Assembly: GCF_013410115.1 (NCBI RefSeq) | Contig: NZ_JACCCV010000001.1 | Location: forward strand, 1,860,001 to 1,924,000 | From: Tunturiibacter gelidiferens | Lineage (GTDB): Bacteria; Acidobacteriota; Terriglobia; Terriglobales; Acidobacteriaceae | Length of the DNA stretch: 64,000 nt | Direction: 5' to 3' | In this document: in pieces, positions 1-9,088 of the stretch | Numbering within the stretch: the stretch's first letter is position 1 | Layout: every line of letters begins with the position of its first letter | Program-made: the position numbers and the translations under genes | The notes under the pieces: generated by a model | The model's database searches: none | The model's input: the letters and a program-made list of their open reading frames with translations, nothing else | Told to the model about the DNA's origin: nothing

Positions 1-79
1 TGACATGACTGAGCGGACCCGGATTCCGGAATCGTTTGGTGAATCTCCTGGTAGGGAGAGACACTACGATCCAAGCTAA
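1..79 (+). CDS. possible 3' end of an upstream gene (partial)
   Basis: One forward frame is open from the window edge to a TAA at 77-79 and could encode the last ~25 residues of a protein ending ...HYDPS. It is too short to assign to a family. It stops 26 bp before the next gene on the same strand, so it could be the distal end of a preceding operon gene. It may also be chance, since only 26 codons are visible. Confidence 0.3.
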   Translation, partial: DMTERTRIPESFGESPGRERHYDPS

Positions 80-105
80 GGTACGTTCGAAGTAAAGGAG
101 TTAGC

Positions 106-957
106 GTGAGCGATGGGATTGAAACTATACGGGTTGGGGCCTGGCGGAGGTTTGGGTGGCTGAGACATGGGTTTAGTACCCGAGGCGGGGGTATTTCCAC
201 GATTTATGGGGGAAAGTCGCTGAATCTAGGGTGGACCAAGGAGGATGAAACAACGCTGGTGGCGGAGAATCGGCGTAATTTTTTGCGGTATGTCGATGGT
301 GATTTGGGGGATAAACGTGGTTCCGTGCTGGTGGGAGTGCGGCAGATTCACTCCGATGTCGTGCACATCGTTCGCGAAGCGGATGGGGCGCTCGATGGGA
401 AGTTGCAGACGGCGGATGGGAGGGCTGTGCTGGAGGGCGACGGGTTGATTACTAACGTGCCGGGAGTGCTGGTAGGGGTGGGGACTGCGGATTGCGTTCC
501 GGTGCTGGTGGTGGATCGGGAGAAGATGGCGGTTGGAGCGTTTCATGCCGGATGGCGGGGGACGGTGGCGCAGATCGTGCAGCGTGGGGTGGCGATGATG
601 ATGACTGAATACGGGTCACGGGTGGAGGACCTGGAGGCGGCGGTGGGGCCTAGCATCGGGGCTTGCTGCTACTCGGTGGGCCGGGAGGTTCACAGGGAGT
701 TTAGGGAGCGATTTGCGTATGGTGAGGAGCTCTTCCGGGTTGGCGTGGGTGAGGAGGAGGAGAAGTTGTACCTGGATCTTTGGGAGGCAAATCGGAGGCA
801 GTTGCTGGAGGCCGGAGTGGGCGAGGATCGCATCACTGTGGTTGGGGAGTGTTCCGCTTGCAAGGTGGATGCGGTGGGGGAGCTGAAGTACTTTTCGCAT
901 CGTGGGGAGAAGGGTGTTGCTGGGAGGATGTTGAGCGTGGTGGGTGTGGTTGGGTAG
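106..957 (+). CDS. pgeF: PgeF/YfiH-family multicopper-like purine nucleoside enzyme
   Basis: This is a 283-residue member of the YfiH/PgeF (former DUF152, 'laccase-like') family. Members are reported as purine nucleoside phosphorylase/adenosine deaminase enzymes, and E. coli PgeF removes wrongly incorporated L-Ser from peptidoglycan precursors. The diagnostic blocks are visible in order: HGFSTRGGG near residue 22, TADCVPVLV near 128, HAGWRG near 147 and GPSIGACCYSVG near 180. These supply the His/Cys/His metal site. The GTG start is supported by AAGGAG at 95-100. Length is slightly above the usual ~250 residues. The family is confident; the substrate in this organism is not known from sequence. 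Confidence 0.9.
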   Translation: MSDGIETIRVGAWRRFGWLRHGFSTRGGGISTIYGGKSLNLGWTKEDETTLVAENRRNFLRYVDGDLGDKRGSVLVGVRQIHSDVVHIVREADGALDGKLQTADGRAVLEGDGLITNVPGVLVGVGTADCVPVLVVDREKMAVGAFHAGWRGTVAQIVQRGVAMMMTEYGSRVEDLEAAVGPSIGACCYSVGREVHREFRERFAYGEELFRVGVGEEEEKLYLDLWEANRRQLLEAGVGEDRITVVGECSACKVDAVGELKYFSHRGEKGVAGRMLSVVGVVG

Positions 958-1072
958 TTCTGAAAGTCAACGGTTCGATTGCTTAGGTCGAGACTTTTGG
1001 GTTGGCGAAGAAGGCGACGGCTGGAGTGTTTGGGCTGGAGGGTTCGAACGGTATGGGGAGGTGGAATGTGTT

Positions 1073-1102
1073 GGGATCCTTCACTACGTTCAGGATGACA
1101 GC
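1073..1102. repeat. short dispersed repeat, copy 1 (GGATCCTTC...AGGATGACAG type)
   Basis: A 30-bp segment starting GGGATCCTTC and ending AGGATGACAGC recurs with three transitions at 3603-3632. Its ends (ATCCT/AGGAT) form a small dyad. Degenerate copies of the motif (ttcggttcagggtgacgac, ttcgctcaaggttgggatgacgg) follow to about 1175. The whole 958-1250 gap between pgeF and the convergent peptidase gene holds only this repeat material. Confidence 0.7.
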
Positions 1103-1250
1103 TAAACTCAAATGGCGACTTCGGTTCAGGGTGACGACTTCGGTTGTTGCACGACTTCGCTCAAGGTTGGGATGACGGTTTCAGTTGTCGTGATCGTTCA
1201 CTGTTCGACTTCGCTGATGCTCGGGAGTGTTACGCCGCCTCGTGGCTGCT

Positions 1251-3380
1251 TTAGTCCATCAACTTTCGGGTTAGGTAGGTGTATTGTTCGGCGCGGGTAT
1301 TTGCCTGCTCTTTGAGGTTGGCTCCGGCGGCGTGGCCGCCTTCGACGATCTCGTCGTAGAAGAAGGGCTTGTGAAGCTCTTCGAGGCGTGCGGCGAATTT
1401 GCGTGCGTGGACGGGGCCGACGCGGTCATCTTTGGTGGTGGTGAAGATGAGCGGCTCGGGGTAGTTGGTGTTGGGGTTCAGCTGGTTGTAGGGGGAGATG
1501 GATGCGAGGAACTTTCGCTCGGCGGGGATGGTGACGGTACCGTACTCGCCGACCCAGGAGGCTCCGGCGGCGATGTGCTCGTAGCGGAGCATGTCGAGGA
1601 GGGGGACCTGGATGACGACGGCATTCCACATCTCGGGGTGCTGGGTGAACTCGACGCCCATGAGGAGGCCGCCGTTGGAGCCGCCTACGATACCGAGGCG
1701 GCGAGGCGAGGTGATCTTGCGGGTGAAGAGATCCTGGCCTACTGCGGCGAAGTCGTCGTAGATGCGCTGGCGGTGGATCTTGAGGCCGGCGTCGTGCCAG
1801 GCGGGGCCGAACTCGCCGCCTCCACGTATGTTGGCGAGGACGAAGGTGCCGCCGCGCTCAAGCCAGAGCTTGCCGAGGATGGGATTGTAGAGAGGCGTCA
1901 TGGAGACTTGAAAGCCGCCGTAGGCATTCATGATAGTGGGGTTTGAGCTGTCGTACTTAATGTCTTTGTGGCGGACGAGGAAGTAGGGGATTTTGGTCCC
2001 GTCTTTGGAGGTGGCCTGGAGCTGTTCGACGATGAGATTGGAGGCGTCGAACTGGGCCGGGAGAGTTTTGGCGGATTTCAGATTCGTTGATGCGGCGTCG
2101 CCCAGGAGGAGAGAGGAGGGCGTCAGGAAGCCGGTGGTTTCGAGGAAGAACTTATTGTCGGAGGTGTTGGTGGTGGCGATACTGACGCTGAAGTTGTCGG
2201 GGATGTCGAGCTTCTTGCGTGTCCACGTGTTGTTGGCTTCGTGGGTGTAGATGTAGGCGCGGCCCTGGACGTGGTCGAGCGTGGTGAGGAGGAGGTGGTC
2301 TTTGGTGGTGGCCGACTCCTGGAAAAACTCTTCGGAGGTGGGAGTGAATACGACGCTGGGCTTGAGGTGGACGGGGTCCTTCTTCACGGCTTCGAGGTCG
2401 AGCGCGACGACTGAGCCTTGGGGGAATTTTCGGGAGAGGCCTTCGGGCTTCCAGTCCTGGTTGAGTTCGACGATCAGCATACCGTCGAGCATGCCGTGGA
2501 GTTGGGACTTGCCGGGCACAAAGATTTTTTTGGGGCCGCTGTCGGTGTAGAGGTAGGTTTCGCGCTCAAAAAAATTAACTCCGCGATCAATCACCACGGC
2601 AACGTGGCCATGGCTATCGTGAATTGCTGTTGCGCCGACTTCTACGTCAGCGGGGGTGCCACGGTATACCTCTTTGGCTTCAGCCAGCGATTGGCCGCGC
2701 TTCCAAAGCTTGACGACGAAGGGATAGCCGGATTGAGTCATGGTGCCCTCGCCCCAGTCGCGGGCGACGAGGAGGGTGTCTTTGTCGACCCAGGTCACGT
2801 CCTGCTTGGACTTTGGAAGGACGAAGCCTCCTTCGACGAAGTTGCCAGTCTTGAGATCGAACTCTCGGAGAGTGTCGGCGTCTTCGCCGCCTGCGGAGAG
2901 AGAGACCAGACAGAGGCCGTCTCCGGGGTAGAGGCAGTTGAGGCCCTTCTCGACCCATTTCTCGTTGTCTTTTGCGGCGAGGGCGTCGTAGTCGATGACG
3001 GTTTGCCATTGGGGCTGGCCGGTGAGGTAGCTGTCGAGGGAGGTTTTGCGAAGAATGCCGCGGACGTGCTGGGCGTCCTGCCATGTGTTGTATATCTCGC
3101 CGACGCGGAAGTCCGGGGAGGGCAGCCGAGTGGGCGATTCAAGCACTTTGAGCGCTGTTTCGGCGAGTACGGGGTATCGCGGGTCTGCCTGGAGGACTTT
3201 GGCCGAGCGGGCATTTTCTTCGTTGACCCAGGCCATGGCTTTGTCGCCAGAGACGTCCTCGAGCCACTGGTATTTGTCTGGCTGCTCTGGGGGCGTCTGG
3301 GCGGTGACGTGGAGGCAGGCAAAGGTGGTTGCTATTGCGAATGCGATAAGGACTACGGTTTTGCGGCACCTAATCTGCAT
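1251..3380 (-). CDS. secreted prolyl oligopeptidase family serine peptidase (S9A)
   Basis: This 709-residue protein starts with a signal peptide (hydrophobic core VVLIAFAIATTFACLHVTA, cleavage near TAQ). It has the S9A layout of an N-terminal beta-propeller (about 30-440) followed by an alpha/beta-hydrolase domain. The catalytic Ser is in GGSNGGLLMG (S568), the Asp in TTKDDRV (D651/D652) and the His in EGGHAAG (H683). Such enzymes cut after proline in short peptides; the leader suggests a periplasmic role in peptide scavenging. The gene stands alone, convergent with pgeF, with repeat-bearing spacers on both sides. Exact specificity cannot be read from sequence. Confidence 0.93.
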   Translation of the reverse strand: MQIRCRKTVVLIAFAIATTFACLHVTAQTPPEQPDKYQWLEDVSGDKAMAWVNEENARSAKVLQADPRYPVLAETALKVLESPTRLPSPDFRVGEIYNTWQDAQHVRGILRKTSLDSYLTGQPQWQTVIDYDALAAKDNEKWVEKGLNCLYPGDGLCLVSLSAGGEDADTLREFDLKTGNFVEGGFVLPKSKQDVTWVDKDTLLVARDWGEGTMTQSGYPFVVKLWKRGQSLAEAKEVYRGTPADVEVGATAIHDSHGHVAVVIDRGVNFFERETYLYTDSGPKKIFVPGKSQLHGMLDGMLIVELNQDWKPEGLSRKFPQGSVVALDLEAVKKDPVHLKPSVVFTPTSEEFFQESATTKDHLLLTTLDHVQGRAYIYTHEANNTWTRKKLDIPDNFSVSIATTNTSDNKFFLETTGFLTPSSLLLGDAASTNLKSAKTLPAQFDASNLIVEQLQATSKDGTKIPYFLVRHKDIKYDSSNPTIMNAYGGFQVSMTPLYNPILGKLWLERGGTFVLANIRGGGEFGPAWHDAGLKIHRQRIYDDFAAVGQDLFTRKITSPRRLGIVGGSNGGLLMGVEFTQHPEMWNAVVIQVPLLDMLRYEHIAAGASWVGEYGTVTIPAERKFLASISPYNQLNPNTNYPEPLIFTTTKDDRVGPVHARKFAARLEELHKPFFYDEIVEGGHAAGANLKEQANTRAEQYTYLTRKLMD

Positions 3381-3735
3381 CTCGTTGTCTTTCCTTTTCG
3401 ATACTTCGTGTGGTCTTACCGTTTTTGACGCATTGTTCGCCTGGACGTCGGTGGGTGACCTGGTGTGCGAAGAAAGCCAGTGTAGCGCAGGTGTTGTCTG
3501 GGATTTGTCATGAACTGTTTCGTGGATCGTTGGGGAAGACAGCAGATCCGTGAAGTGGGTGGGTGGGAAGGGACGGAGCGGCTTGGGCGGGCGGAGTTAT
3601 TCGGGATCCTTCGCTGCGCTCAGGATGACAGCCAAGGCTCAACACGGGACTCACAGCGGAGGCTTAATGCGGAATGACAGCATCCGCTTAATGCGGGCTT
3701 CGTTAGATGACACGGCTTCGCGTGAAACCAGGGCC
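3381..3735. other. intergenic stretch with one dispersed repeat
   Basis: About 355 bp lie between the start of the peptidase gene and the end of the ABC permease gene, both on the minus strand. The only structure I see is the repeat at 3603-3632 and a loose duplication of TTAATGCGG / CTTAATGCGG around 3664-3690. No convincing gene or terminator is visible. Confidence 0.5.
3603..3632. repeat. short dispersed repeat, copy 2
   Basis: Second copy of the repeat at 1073-1102, same orientation, differing by three transitions. It again lies in an intergenic spacer and contains the ATCCT...AGGAT dyad. Confidence 0.7.
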
Positions 3736-5451
3736 CTAGGTTTTGCACAGTTCTTCAGCGATTGCTTCTCGATGGTTCAGCGCTATTGCGTCAAGACGGT
3801 TCAGAACACGGATGTAAAAGATGAGGGCGGCTATGGCGAAGGCCAGGAGAATGGGGATCATAAGCCAAGGTTGGCCGAGGTGCTGGCAGAAGAGGACAGT
3901 TGCAAAGCCGATAGCGAAACAGGCCAGAACCACGCCTAAGGCGATTATGGCGCTCAGTTGCGAAGTCTGTGCGCGGTTGATCTTCGACAGGTTGATTTTT
4001 TTTGGTGCGCTGAGGGATCGGAGATTACCAATGGCTCCGTTGGTGAAGGTGGTGAAGAGGAGCCAGCAGAAGGTCGCGACGGCGATGAGCGGAGGCGGAG
4101 TACGGGCGCCGAAAGCGAGAACTCCGAAGATGAGGATGAATTCGATAAGGCTGAGGAGAAAGCCAATCAGGTTCTTTGCTAGGAAGACGTCGCGAATGCG
4201 CGTGGGGCTGATGAAATAGAACTGGACGCCTGGGCCGTCCATGCCGAGGCCGTTATAGGAGAGGATGGAGACGCCGAGCAGAGAGTAGGCGACGGAGGCA
4301 GGAAAGATGAGGCTACCGCCGACACCGCTGGCTCCGATGCGGTTGGCGAAGAGGAAGACCATGAATACGGGAGCGATGAAGCCGTAAAGCTGATTGGTGT
4401 TGCGGCGGAGGTAGATGAGCTCTTTGTGGAGGCATGCGGAGAGGGTGGGGCTTAAGCTGAGGGGGCCGCGGGTGGACTGAGTCGTTGCTGATTGCAGGCC
4501 GGAGATACGTTGTGACGGTGGGATGCGGGTTGCGGCGGGTTGGTGGGAGACCTGGCTTAGACTTTCGCCGCGGAACTCGCGATGCATCCGCCAGGCATAA
4601 ATGGCCAGGAAGAGGCACCCGAAGGCGGCCAGGCCCAGCAACGAGGCGATGGCGTCGAAAGGGCGTGCTTGCGCAGAGCTGACGATCGATGTTGCGGCCA
4701 GGCCCGGGGGAAGGAGTTCGGCGACTGGGCGAAGACGGTTAAAGATTTTGATGAGGATGGGAGATTTGTGGACGTGACCATTTTGGAAGGCTGGGTTGAA
4801 GTTCAGGTTGATGTATTGGAAACCGAGGGAGCCGAAGATGATGAGCGCGGTGAAGATTTCGCTGGCGCGGCGGGTGGAGAGCCAGCGCTCGACCCAGGTG
4901 ATGGCCATTCGTGTGAAGAAGATGTTTGCCAGGGAGAAGACAAAGAGGGTGAGAGTGGCCCAGGGGACGAGCGAAGGTTTGGCTACACCGATGCCGATGT
5001 CGGCGGCGATGAGGGCCAGGGTGCCGATGACATTGGCGGCGGAGAGCAGGCCGAAGAAGAGGCGGGCTGTGAGGTAGCGGGGGAAGCTGAGGGGGAAGCG
5101 GATGATAGTGTTGATGTCGAAGCTGAGGCCGGGCGCTGAGATGTTGAGGACGACGAGTTGCCAGAGCAAGAAGACTCCCCAGGTGATTGAGGAGAGCATG
5201 GCGAGACGATCCGTGGAGACGAAGAGGTAGGCTCCGAAGCCTGCGCCGAGAATGGGAAAGATGGCGATGAGGGCGAGGACGGGGAAGATCAGGATGCGGG
5301 CGATGAGTTCGCCGACCCCACCTTTGCGGCGAAAGGCATTGCGAAAGATGCACCAGCGAAGTTGAGCGAGGGCGGCGAACTGGGCTCGGCTTTGGGCTGA
5401 GGTCCAGGGTGGGTTTGGAGGTTGGCCCGGTGTGTCGGTTAGCCCAGCCAT
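3736..5451 (-). CDS. ABC-2-type multi-span exporter permease
   Basis: This 571-residue integral membrane protein starts MAGLTDTPGQ and has about 10-12 hydrophobic segments (for example LIARILIFPVLALIAIFPILGAG near residue 55). The same frame stays open far upstream, but that extension is arginine/proline-rich antisense-like sequence over the ATPase gene, so I place the start at the ATG at 5451. That start lies 13 bp inside the end of the ATPase gene, typical of translational coupling. It is the membrane half of an ABC exporter. The substrate is unknown; no motif points to a drug, lipid or polysaccharide. Confidence 0.85.
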   Translation of the reverse strand: MAGLTDTPGQPPNPPWTSAQSRAQFAALAQLRWCIFRNAFRRKGGVGELIARILIFPVLALIAIFPILGAGFGAYLFVSTDRLAMLSSITWGVFLLWQLVVLNISAPGLSFDINTIIRFPLSFPRYLTARLFFGLLSAANVIGTLALIAADIGIGVAKPSLVPWATLTLFVFSLANIFFTRMAITWVERWLSTRRASEIFTALIIFGSLGFQYINLNFNPAFQNGHVHKSPILIKIFNRLRPVAELLPPGLAATSIVSSAQARPFDAIASLLGLAAFGCLFLAIYAWRMHREFRGESLSQVSHQPAATRIPPSQRISGLQSATTQSTRGPLSLSPTLSACLHKELIYLRRNTNQLYGFIAPVFMVFLFANRIGASGVGGSLIFPASVAYSLLGVSILSYNGLGMDGPGVQFYFISPTRIRDVFLAKNLIGFLLSLIEFILIFGVLAFGARTPPPLIAVATFCWLLFTTFTNGAIGNLRSLSAPKKINLSKINRAQTSQLSAIIALGVVLACFAIGFATVLFCQHLGQPWLMIPILLAFAIAALIFYIRVLNRLDAIALNHREAIAEELCKT

Positions 5452-6242
5452 GAGAGTTCCTGCTCGGGATGGGTAGTGGCGGGATCGCCGCCTACGATGC
5501 TGAGAAAGATCTGCTCGAGCGTGAGGATCTGGTTGCCGCCGTTGTCTTCGGGATTGCGGGCCTGGACACCTGCGCGGAGCTCTTCGAGCGAGCCGTTGGC
5601 GATGAGGTGGCCGCGATCGATGATGGCGATGTGGGTGCAGAGGCGCTCGACGATCTCGAGAACGTGGGAGGTGAGAAAGATGGTTGCGCCGCGAGCGATC
5701 ATGCCCTGAAGCATGGCTTTGAGTGTGCCGGAGGCGATGGCGTCGACGCCTTCGAAGGGCTCGTCGAGGAAGAGGATGCGGGGACCGTGGATGACGGCGG
5801 CGGCGAGGGCGAGCTTTTTTTGCATGCCGTGGGAGAAGTCGGTGATGAGTTTTTTTGTTTCGCCGGCAAGACTCATGAACTCGAGAAGTTCGGTGGTGCG
5901 GGCGGCGGTGGTGGCGGCGTCGAGGCCATACATACGGCCGACGAATCGGAGGTACTCGGAGGCGGTGAGGCGACCGAAGAGGGCGAGGCCTTCGGGGACT
6001 ACGCCGATCTGGCGCTTGACCTCCAGAGGATTTGAAATAGCGTCGAGGCCGAGGATCTGGATGGAGCCGGAGGTCGGTGCGAGGAGGCCGGTGAGCATCT
6101 TGATGGTGGTGGATTTGCCTGCACCGTTGGGACCGAGGAAACCGAAGAACTGGCCCGGGGCGACTGTAAGGTTGACGTCCTGAACTGCGGTGAATTCGCC
6201 GAAGCGGCGGGTGAGGCCTGTGGTGGTGACGGCGGGGACCAT
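5439..6242 (-). CDS. ABC transporter ATP-binding protein
   Basis: This nucleotide-binding subunit has Walker A GPNGAGKST, a Q-loop region, the signature variant FSHGMQKK (for LSGGQ), Walker B RILFLDEPFEGVD and the switch His in LTSHVLE. I take the ATG at 6242 (MVPAVTTTGLTRRFG, 267 residues), which fits the usual start of the family. The frame is open to an ATG at 6347, but the extra 35 residues look non-homologous. It overlaps the permease gene downstream by 13 bp, so the two form a dimeric ABC-2-type exporter. The degenerate signature is common in this subfamily. Confidence 0.93.
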   Translation of the reverse strand: MVPAVTTTGLTRRFGEFTAVQDVNLTVAPGQFFGFLGPNGAGKSTTIKMLTGLLAPTSGSIQILGLDAISNPLEVKRQIGVVPEGLALFGRLTASEYLRFVGRMYGLDAATTAARTTELLEFMSLAGETKKLITDFSHGMQKKLALAAAVIHGPRILFLDEPFEGVDAIASGTLKAMLQGMIARGATIFLTSHVLEIVERLCTHIAIIDRGHLIANGSLEELRAGVQARNPEDNGGNQILTLEQIFLSIVGGDPATTHPEQELSWLG

Positions 6243-6511
6243 GTGAGGGAAAGCATATCGCAGTGGCTGAGCTGGTTGGAGCAAATTCAGGTTCGCTTTG
6301 GCTTGCCGGCGCTGGCATTCTGCTGACTCGCGATGCGGAAAAGACATCGAATGACGGAAACGAACGTCTAAGAATCGGGTTTGAAAAATGCAACACGCGA
6401 AGTTGTGGGTTGATATACTTAAAAGTCACCTCATTTCGCCGGGTTGAGGGTATAGCTGTGTTTTGGGCAGGACGCGACGCTCGGTTAGCGAGACTGCAGA
6501 ACAGGTTTTGA

Positions 6512-8401
6512 ATGAGCAATATTCTCGAGACAATCAACTCTCCCGCTGACGTCAAGAAGCTTTCGATTGCGGAGCTGACCCAGTTGGCAGAGGAGATCCG
6601 GGCGCGTCTGATTGTGGGGGTTGCAAAGACGGGTGGGCATATTGGTCCGAATCTCGGCGTGGTTGAACTGACGCTTGCGATGCACTATGTGTTCGACACA
6701 CCGACTGATAGCTTCGTCTTCGACGTGAGCCATCAGGCCTATGTACACAAGCTGCTGACGGGGCGAGAGAAGCTGTTTCATACGATTCGGCAGCCGGGTG
6801 GATTGAATGGGTTTATGCTGCGCACCGAGAGCGAGCATGACAGTTATGGTGCGGGACACGCAGGAACGGCGCTGAGCGCGGCTCTGGGCATGGCTGTTGC
6901 CCGCGACATGTCGGGCGGCAAAGAACATATCGTCGCGCTGGCGGGGGACGCGGCGTTTACGAATGGTATCTCGTTTGAAGCGCTGAACAATATCGCGGCT
7001 CAGACCAAGCGGTTGATCGTGGTGTTGAACGATAATGCGTGGTCAATTGATAAGAACGTTGGGGCGATCGCTGAGTACTTTCATAAGATCGTGACGAATC
7101 CTACGATCTCGAGCCTGCATGATCGGGCGGCCGATCTGCTGGAGCGCTTTGGTGGGAAGACGGTGCGGCATGTTGCTCGCAAGGCGGAAGAGGCGGCGAA
7201 GGGTTTGATTGGGCCGGGCACGCTCTTCGAAGAGTTTGGGCTGAGCTACTTTGGACCGCTCGATGGACATAATCTGCCGCTACTGATTGAGACATTCAAC
7301 TTTTTGAAGCAGCAGAATAAGCCGGTGGTGCTGCATGCGATCACTCAAAAAGGAAAGGGTTTTCAGCCTGCGATAGAAAAGCAGAAGAAGTTTCATGGGC
7401 TGGGGCCTTACGATGCGCAGACCGGTGAGACCAAGCCTGCGGGGCAGAAGACTTATTCCGAGATATTTGCGGAATCGTTGACGAAGCTAGCTACGATGAA
7501 CGATAAGGTTGTCGCGATTACGGCTGCGATGCCGAATGGGACCGCGTTGGATCTCTTCAGGCCGCATCATCCGAAGAGGTACTTTGACGTGGGGATTGCT
7601 GAGGAGCACGCGGTCATCTTTGCCGCTGGAATGGCGACGAAGGGATATAAGCCGTTTTGTGCGATCTATTCGACGTTTCTGCAGCGTGCCTTCGATCAGA
7701 TTGTGCATGATGTCTGTCTGCAGAATCTGCCGGTGGTGTTCTGCATGGATCGCGGCGGGTTGAGCGGTGATGATGGGCCGACGCATCATGGGCTGTTCGA
7801 TATCAGCTATCTGCGCAGCGTGCCGAACCTGGTGCATATGGTGCCGAAGAATGAGGATGAACTGGCCGACATGATGTATACGGCGATGCTGCACGAGGGG
7901 CCAAGCGCGATTCGATATCCGCGGGGCACCGGACCGGGGATTGCTGTGAAAGAGCAGCCGGTAGCGCTTGAGATCGGCAAGGCTGAGGTGATTCGCGACG
8001 GAGCGGATGTTGCCATCTTCGGTTTAGGAGCGATGCTGCCGGAGGCGGTCCGTCTGGCAGAGATGTTGAAGCTGGAAGGGTTTTCTGCAGCGGTGATTAA
8101 TCCGCGTTTTGCGAAGCCGGTAGATCGTGATTGCGTCGGAGAGTTCGGTGGCCGCTGTGGGTTGGTGATTACGTTGGAAGATCATGTTCTTGCGGGTGGT
8201 TTTGGTTCTGCCGTGATGGAGACGTTGAACGAACTTGAGCTGCAGGTTCCGGTGGTGAGGGTGGGCTGGCCGGATGCGTTCATCGAGCATGGGAAGGTGG
8301 AGTCGCTGCGAGAGAAGTACGGCCTTACGGCTGAGGCGGCGCTTGAGAGGTCGAGACCTTATCTCAGCAAGCTGATGGAGCAGGTTCTCGCCAAGCATTA
8401 G
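6512..8401 (+). CDS. dxs: 1-deoxy-D-xylulose-5-phosphate synthase
   Basis: This 629-residue thiamine-diphosphate transketolase condenses pyruvate and glyceraldehyde-3-phosphate into DXP, the first step of the MEP isoprenoid pathway. Visible hallmarks are GGHIGPNLGVVELT (near 42), HQAYVHKLLTGR (near 74), the ThDP site GDAAFTNGISFEALNN, FGPLDGHN, the catalytic-Glu block DVGIAEEHAVIFAAG, IYSTFLQRAFDQIVHDV and DRGGLSGDDGPTHHG. Several positions depart from the common DXS sequence (FDVSHQ for WDVGHQ, DRGGLSGDDG for DRAGLVGADG). It may therefore be a divergent paralogue rather than the sole DXS. It stands alone, divergent from the ABC genes. C55 isoprenoid supply links it loosely to the wall genes downstream. 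Confidence 0.88.
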   Translation: MSNILETINSPADVKKLSIAELTQLAEEIRARLIVGVAKTGGHIGPNLGVVELTLAMHYVFDTPTDSFVFDVSHQAYVHKLLTGREKLFHTIRQPGGLNGFMLRTESEHDSYGAGHAGTALSAALGMAVARDMSGGKEHIVALAGDAAFTNGISFEALNNIAAQTKRLIVVLNDNAWSIDKNVGAIAEYFHKIVTNPTISSLHDRAADLLERFGGKTVRHVARKAEEAAKGLIGPGTLFEEFGLSYFGPLDGHNLPLLIETFNFLKQQNKPVVLHAITQKGKGFQPAIEKQKKFHGLGPYDAQTGETKPAGQKTYSEIFAESLTKLATMNDKVVAITAAMPNGTALDLFRPHHPKRYFDVGIAEEHAVIFAAGMATKGYKPFCAIYSTFLQRAFDQIVHDVCLQNLPVVFCMDRGGLSGDDGPTHHGLFDISYLRSVPNLVHMVPKNEDELADMMYTAMLHEGPSAIRYPRGTGPGIAVKEQPVALEIGKAEVIRDGADVAIFGLGAMLPEAVRLAEMLKLEGFSAAVINPRFAKPVDRDCVGEFGGRCGLVITLEDHVLAGGFGSAVMETLNELELQVPVVRVGWPDAFIEHGKVESLREKYGLTAEAALERSRPYLSKLMEQVLAKH

Positions 8402-8410
8402 GTGATGGGA

Positions 8411-8953
8411 TTATTGAATGCGGGCTCCAAGCAACTGGGTGGTGCGTGCGTGACGATAGGCAAAGGTGCTGCGAAGCTGAGAAGCGACGAAGAGGCTGTT
8501 GGCGATATTTCCAAATACTCCCAGCGGTAGTTCGTAGTCGACTTTGTCTTCGAGCAGAGTGCCGGGGACAGGGCCTCGGGAGTTTTCTGTTCGCGTTTCT
8601 GACTTTACATGGTGGCAATGGTGCCAGTAGGCGAAGGGACCTCGGAGTTGCCGGTCACAGAAGTGATCGTTCCAGAGGAAGTCGGAGATCTCTGCGTCCC
8701 AGCGGAGTCTGATGGGGGAATATGGAAATGGGCGAAAGCTGATTGTGAGCTTCGTTCCGGCACCTGCGGCGATGCTGCCGGGTCTGGAGGATGTGACAGG
8801 GTGGGGAGGCGGGGGTGCGATGGAGATCTCTTCGATGCGGGCTTTCTGCCACGCGGGCATGAGGCGTGGGAGGTTGTCGGGATTTGAGAAGAAGGCGAAG
8901 ACTACTTCAACAGGGTAGGGGAGCCACTGTTGGGATTGGAAGGTGTGGCGCAT
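8411..8953 (-). CDS. SRPBCC-family (polyketide cyclase/START-like) protein
   Basis: This 180-residue protein opens with the SRPBCC strand-helix signature (WLPYPVEVVFAFFSNPDNLPRLMPAW). Further on it has LEDKVDYELPLGVFGNIANSLFVASQLRSTFAYR, which matches the 'ligand-binding/cyclase-dehydrase' subgroup often encoded near cell-surface or sugar-nucleotide genes. It likely binds a hydrophobic ligand in a helix-grip cavity. No catalytic residues can be assigned. It ends 10 bp from the 3' end of dxs, convergent with it. Confidence 0.8.
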   Translation of the reverse strand: MRHTFQSQQWLPYPVEVVFAFFSNPDNLPRLMPAWQKARIEEISIAPPPPHPVTSSRPGSIAAGAGTKLTISFRPFPYSPIRLRWDAEISDFLWNDHFCDRQLRGPFAYWHHCHHVKSETRTENSRGPVPGTLLEDKVDYELPLGVFGNIANSLFVASQLRSTFAYRHARTTQLLGARIQ

Positions 8954-9035
8954 CGTTGAGTTGGTTTATAGCGTGTTTCAGCAGAAAGTGCGAGTGGTGT
9001 AGGGGCTGCCAATCATAGTGTGTTTTGTGGGATAA

Positions 9036-9066
9036 GAAAAAAAGGCGCCTCGTGATGAGGCGCCTC
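9036..9066 (-). terminator. rho-independent terminator of the fasciclin gene
   Basis: A perfect 9-bp stem (AGGCGCCTC 9043-9051 / GAGGCGCCT 9057-9065) with a 5-nt loop is followed on the minus strand by a run of seven U (9037-9043 read as A on the + strand). It lies 23 bp after the fasciclin stop codon. Confidence 0.9.
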
Positions 9067-9088
9067 AAGGGATTACCGGAGGAAACAC

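Noticed and set aside
5452..6555. Upstream extension of the ABC permease frame
   Set aside because: It overlaps the ATPase gene and encodes Arg/His/Pro-rich sequence; the permease start at 5451 fits a normal coupled operon.
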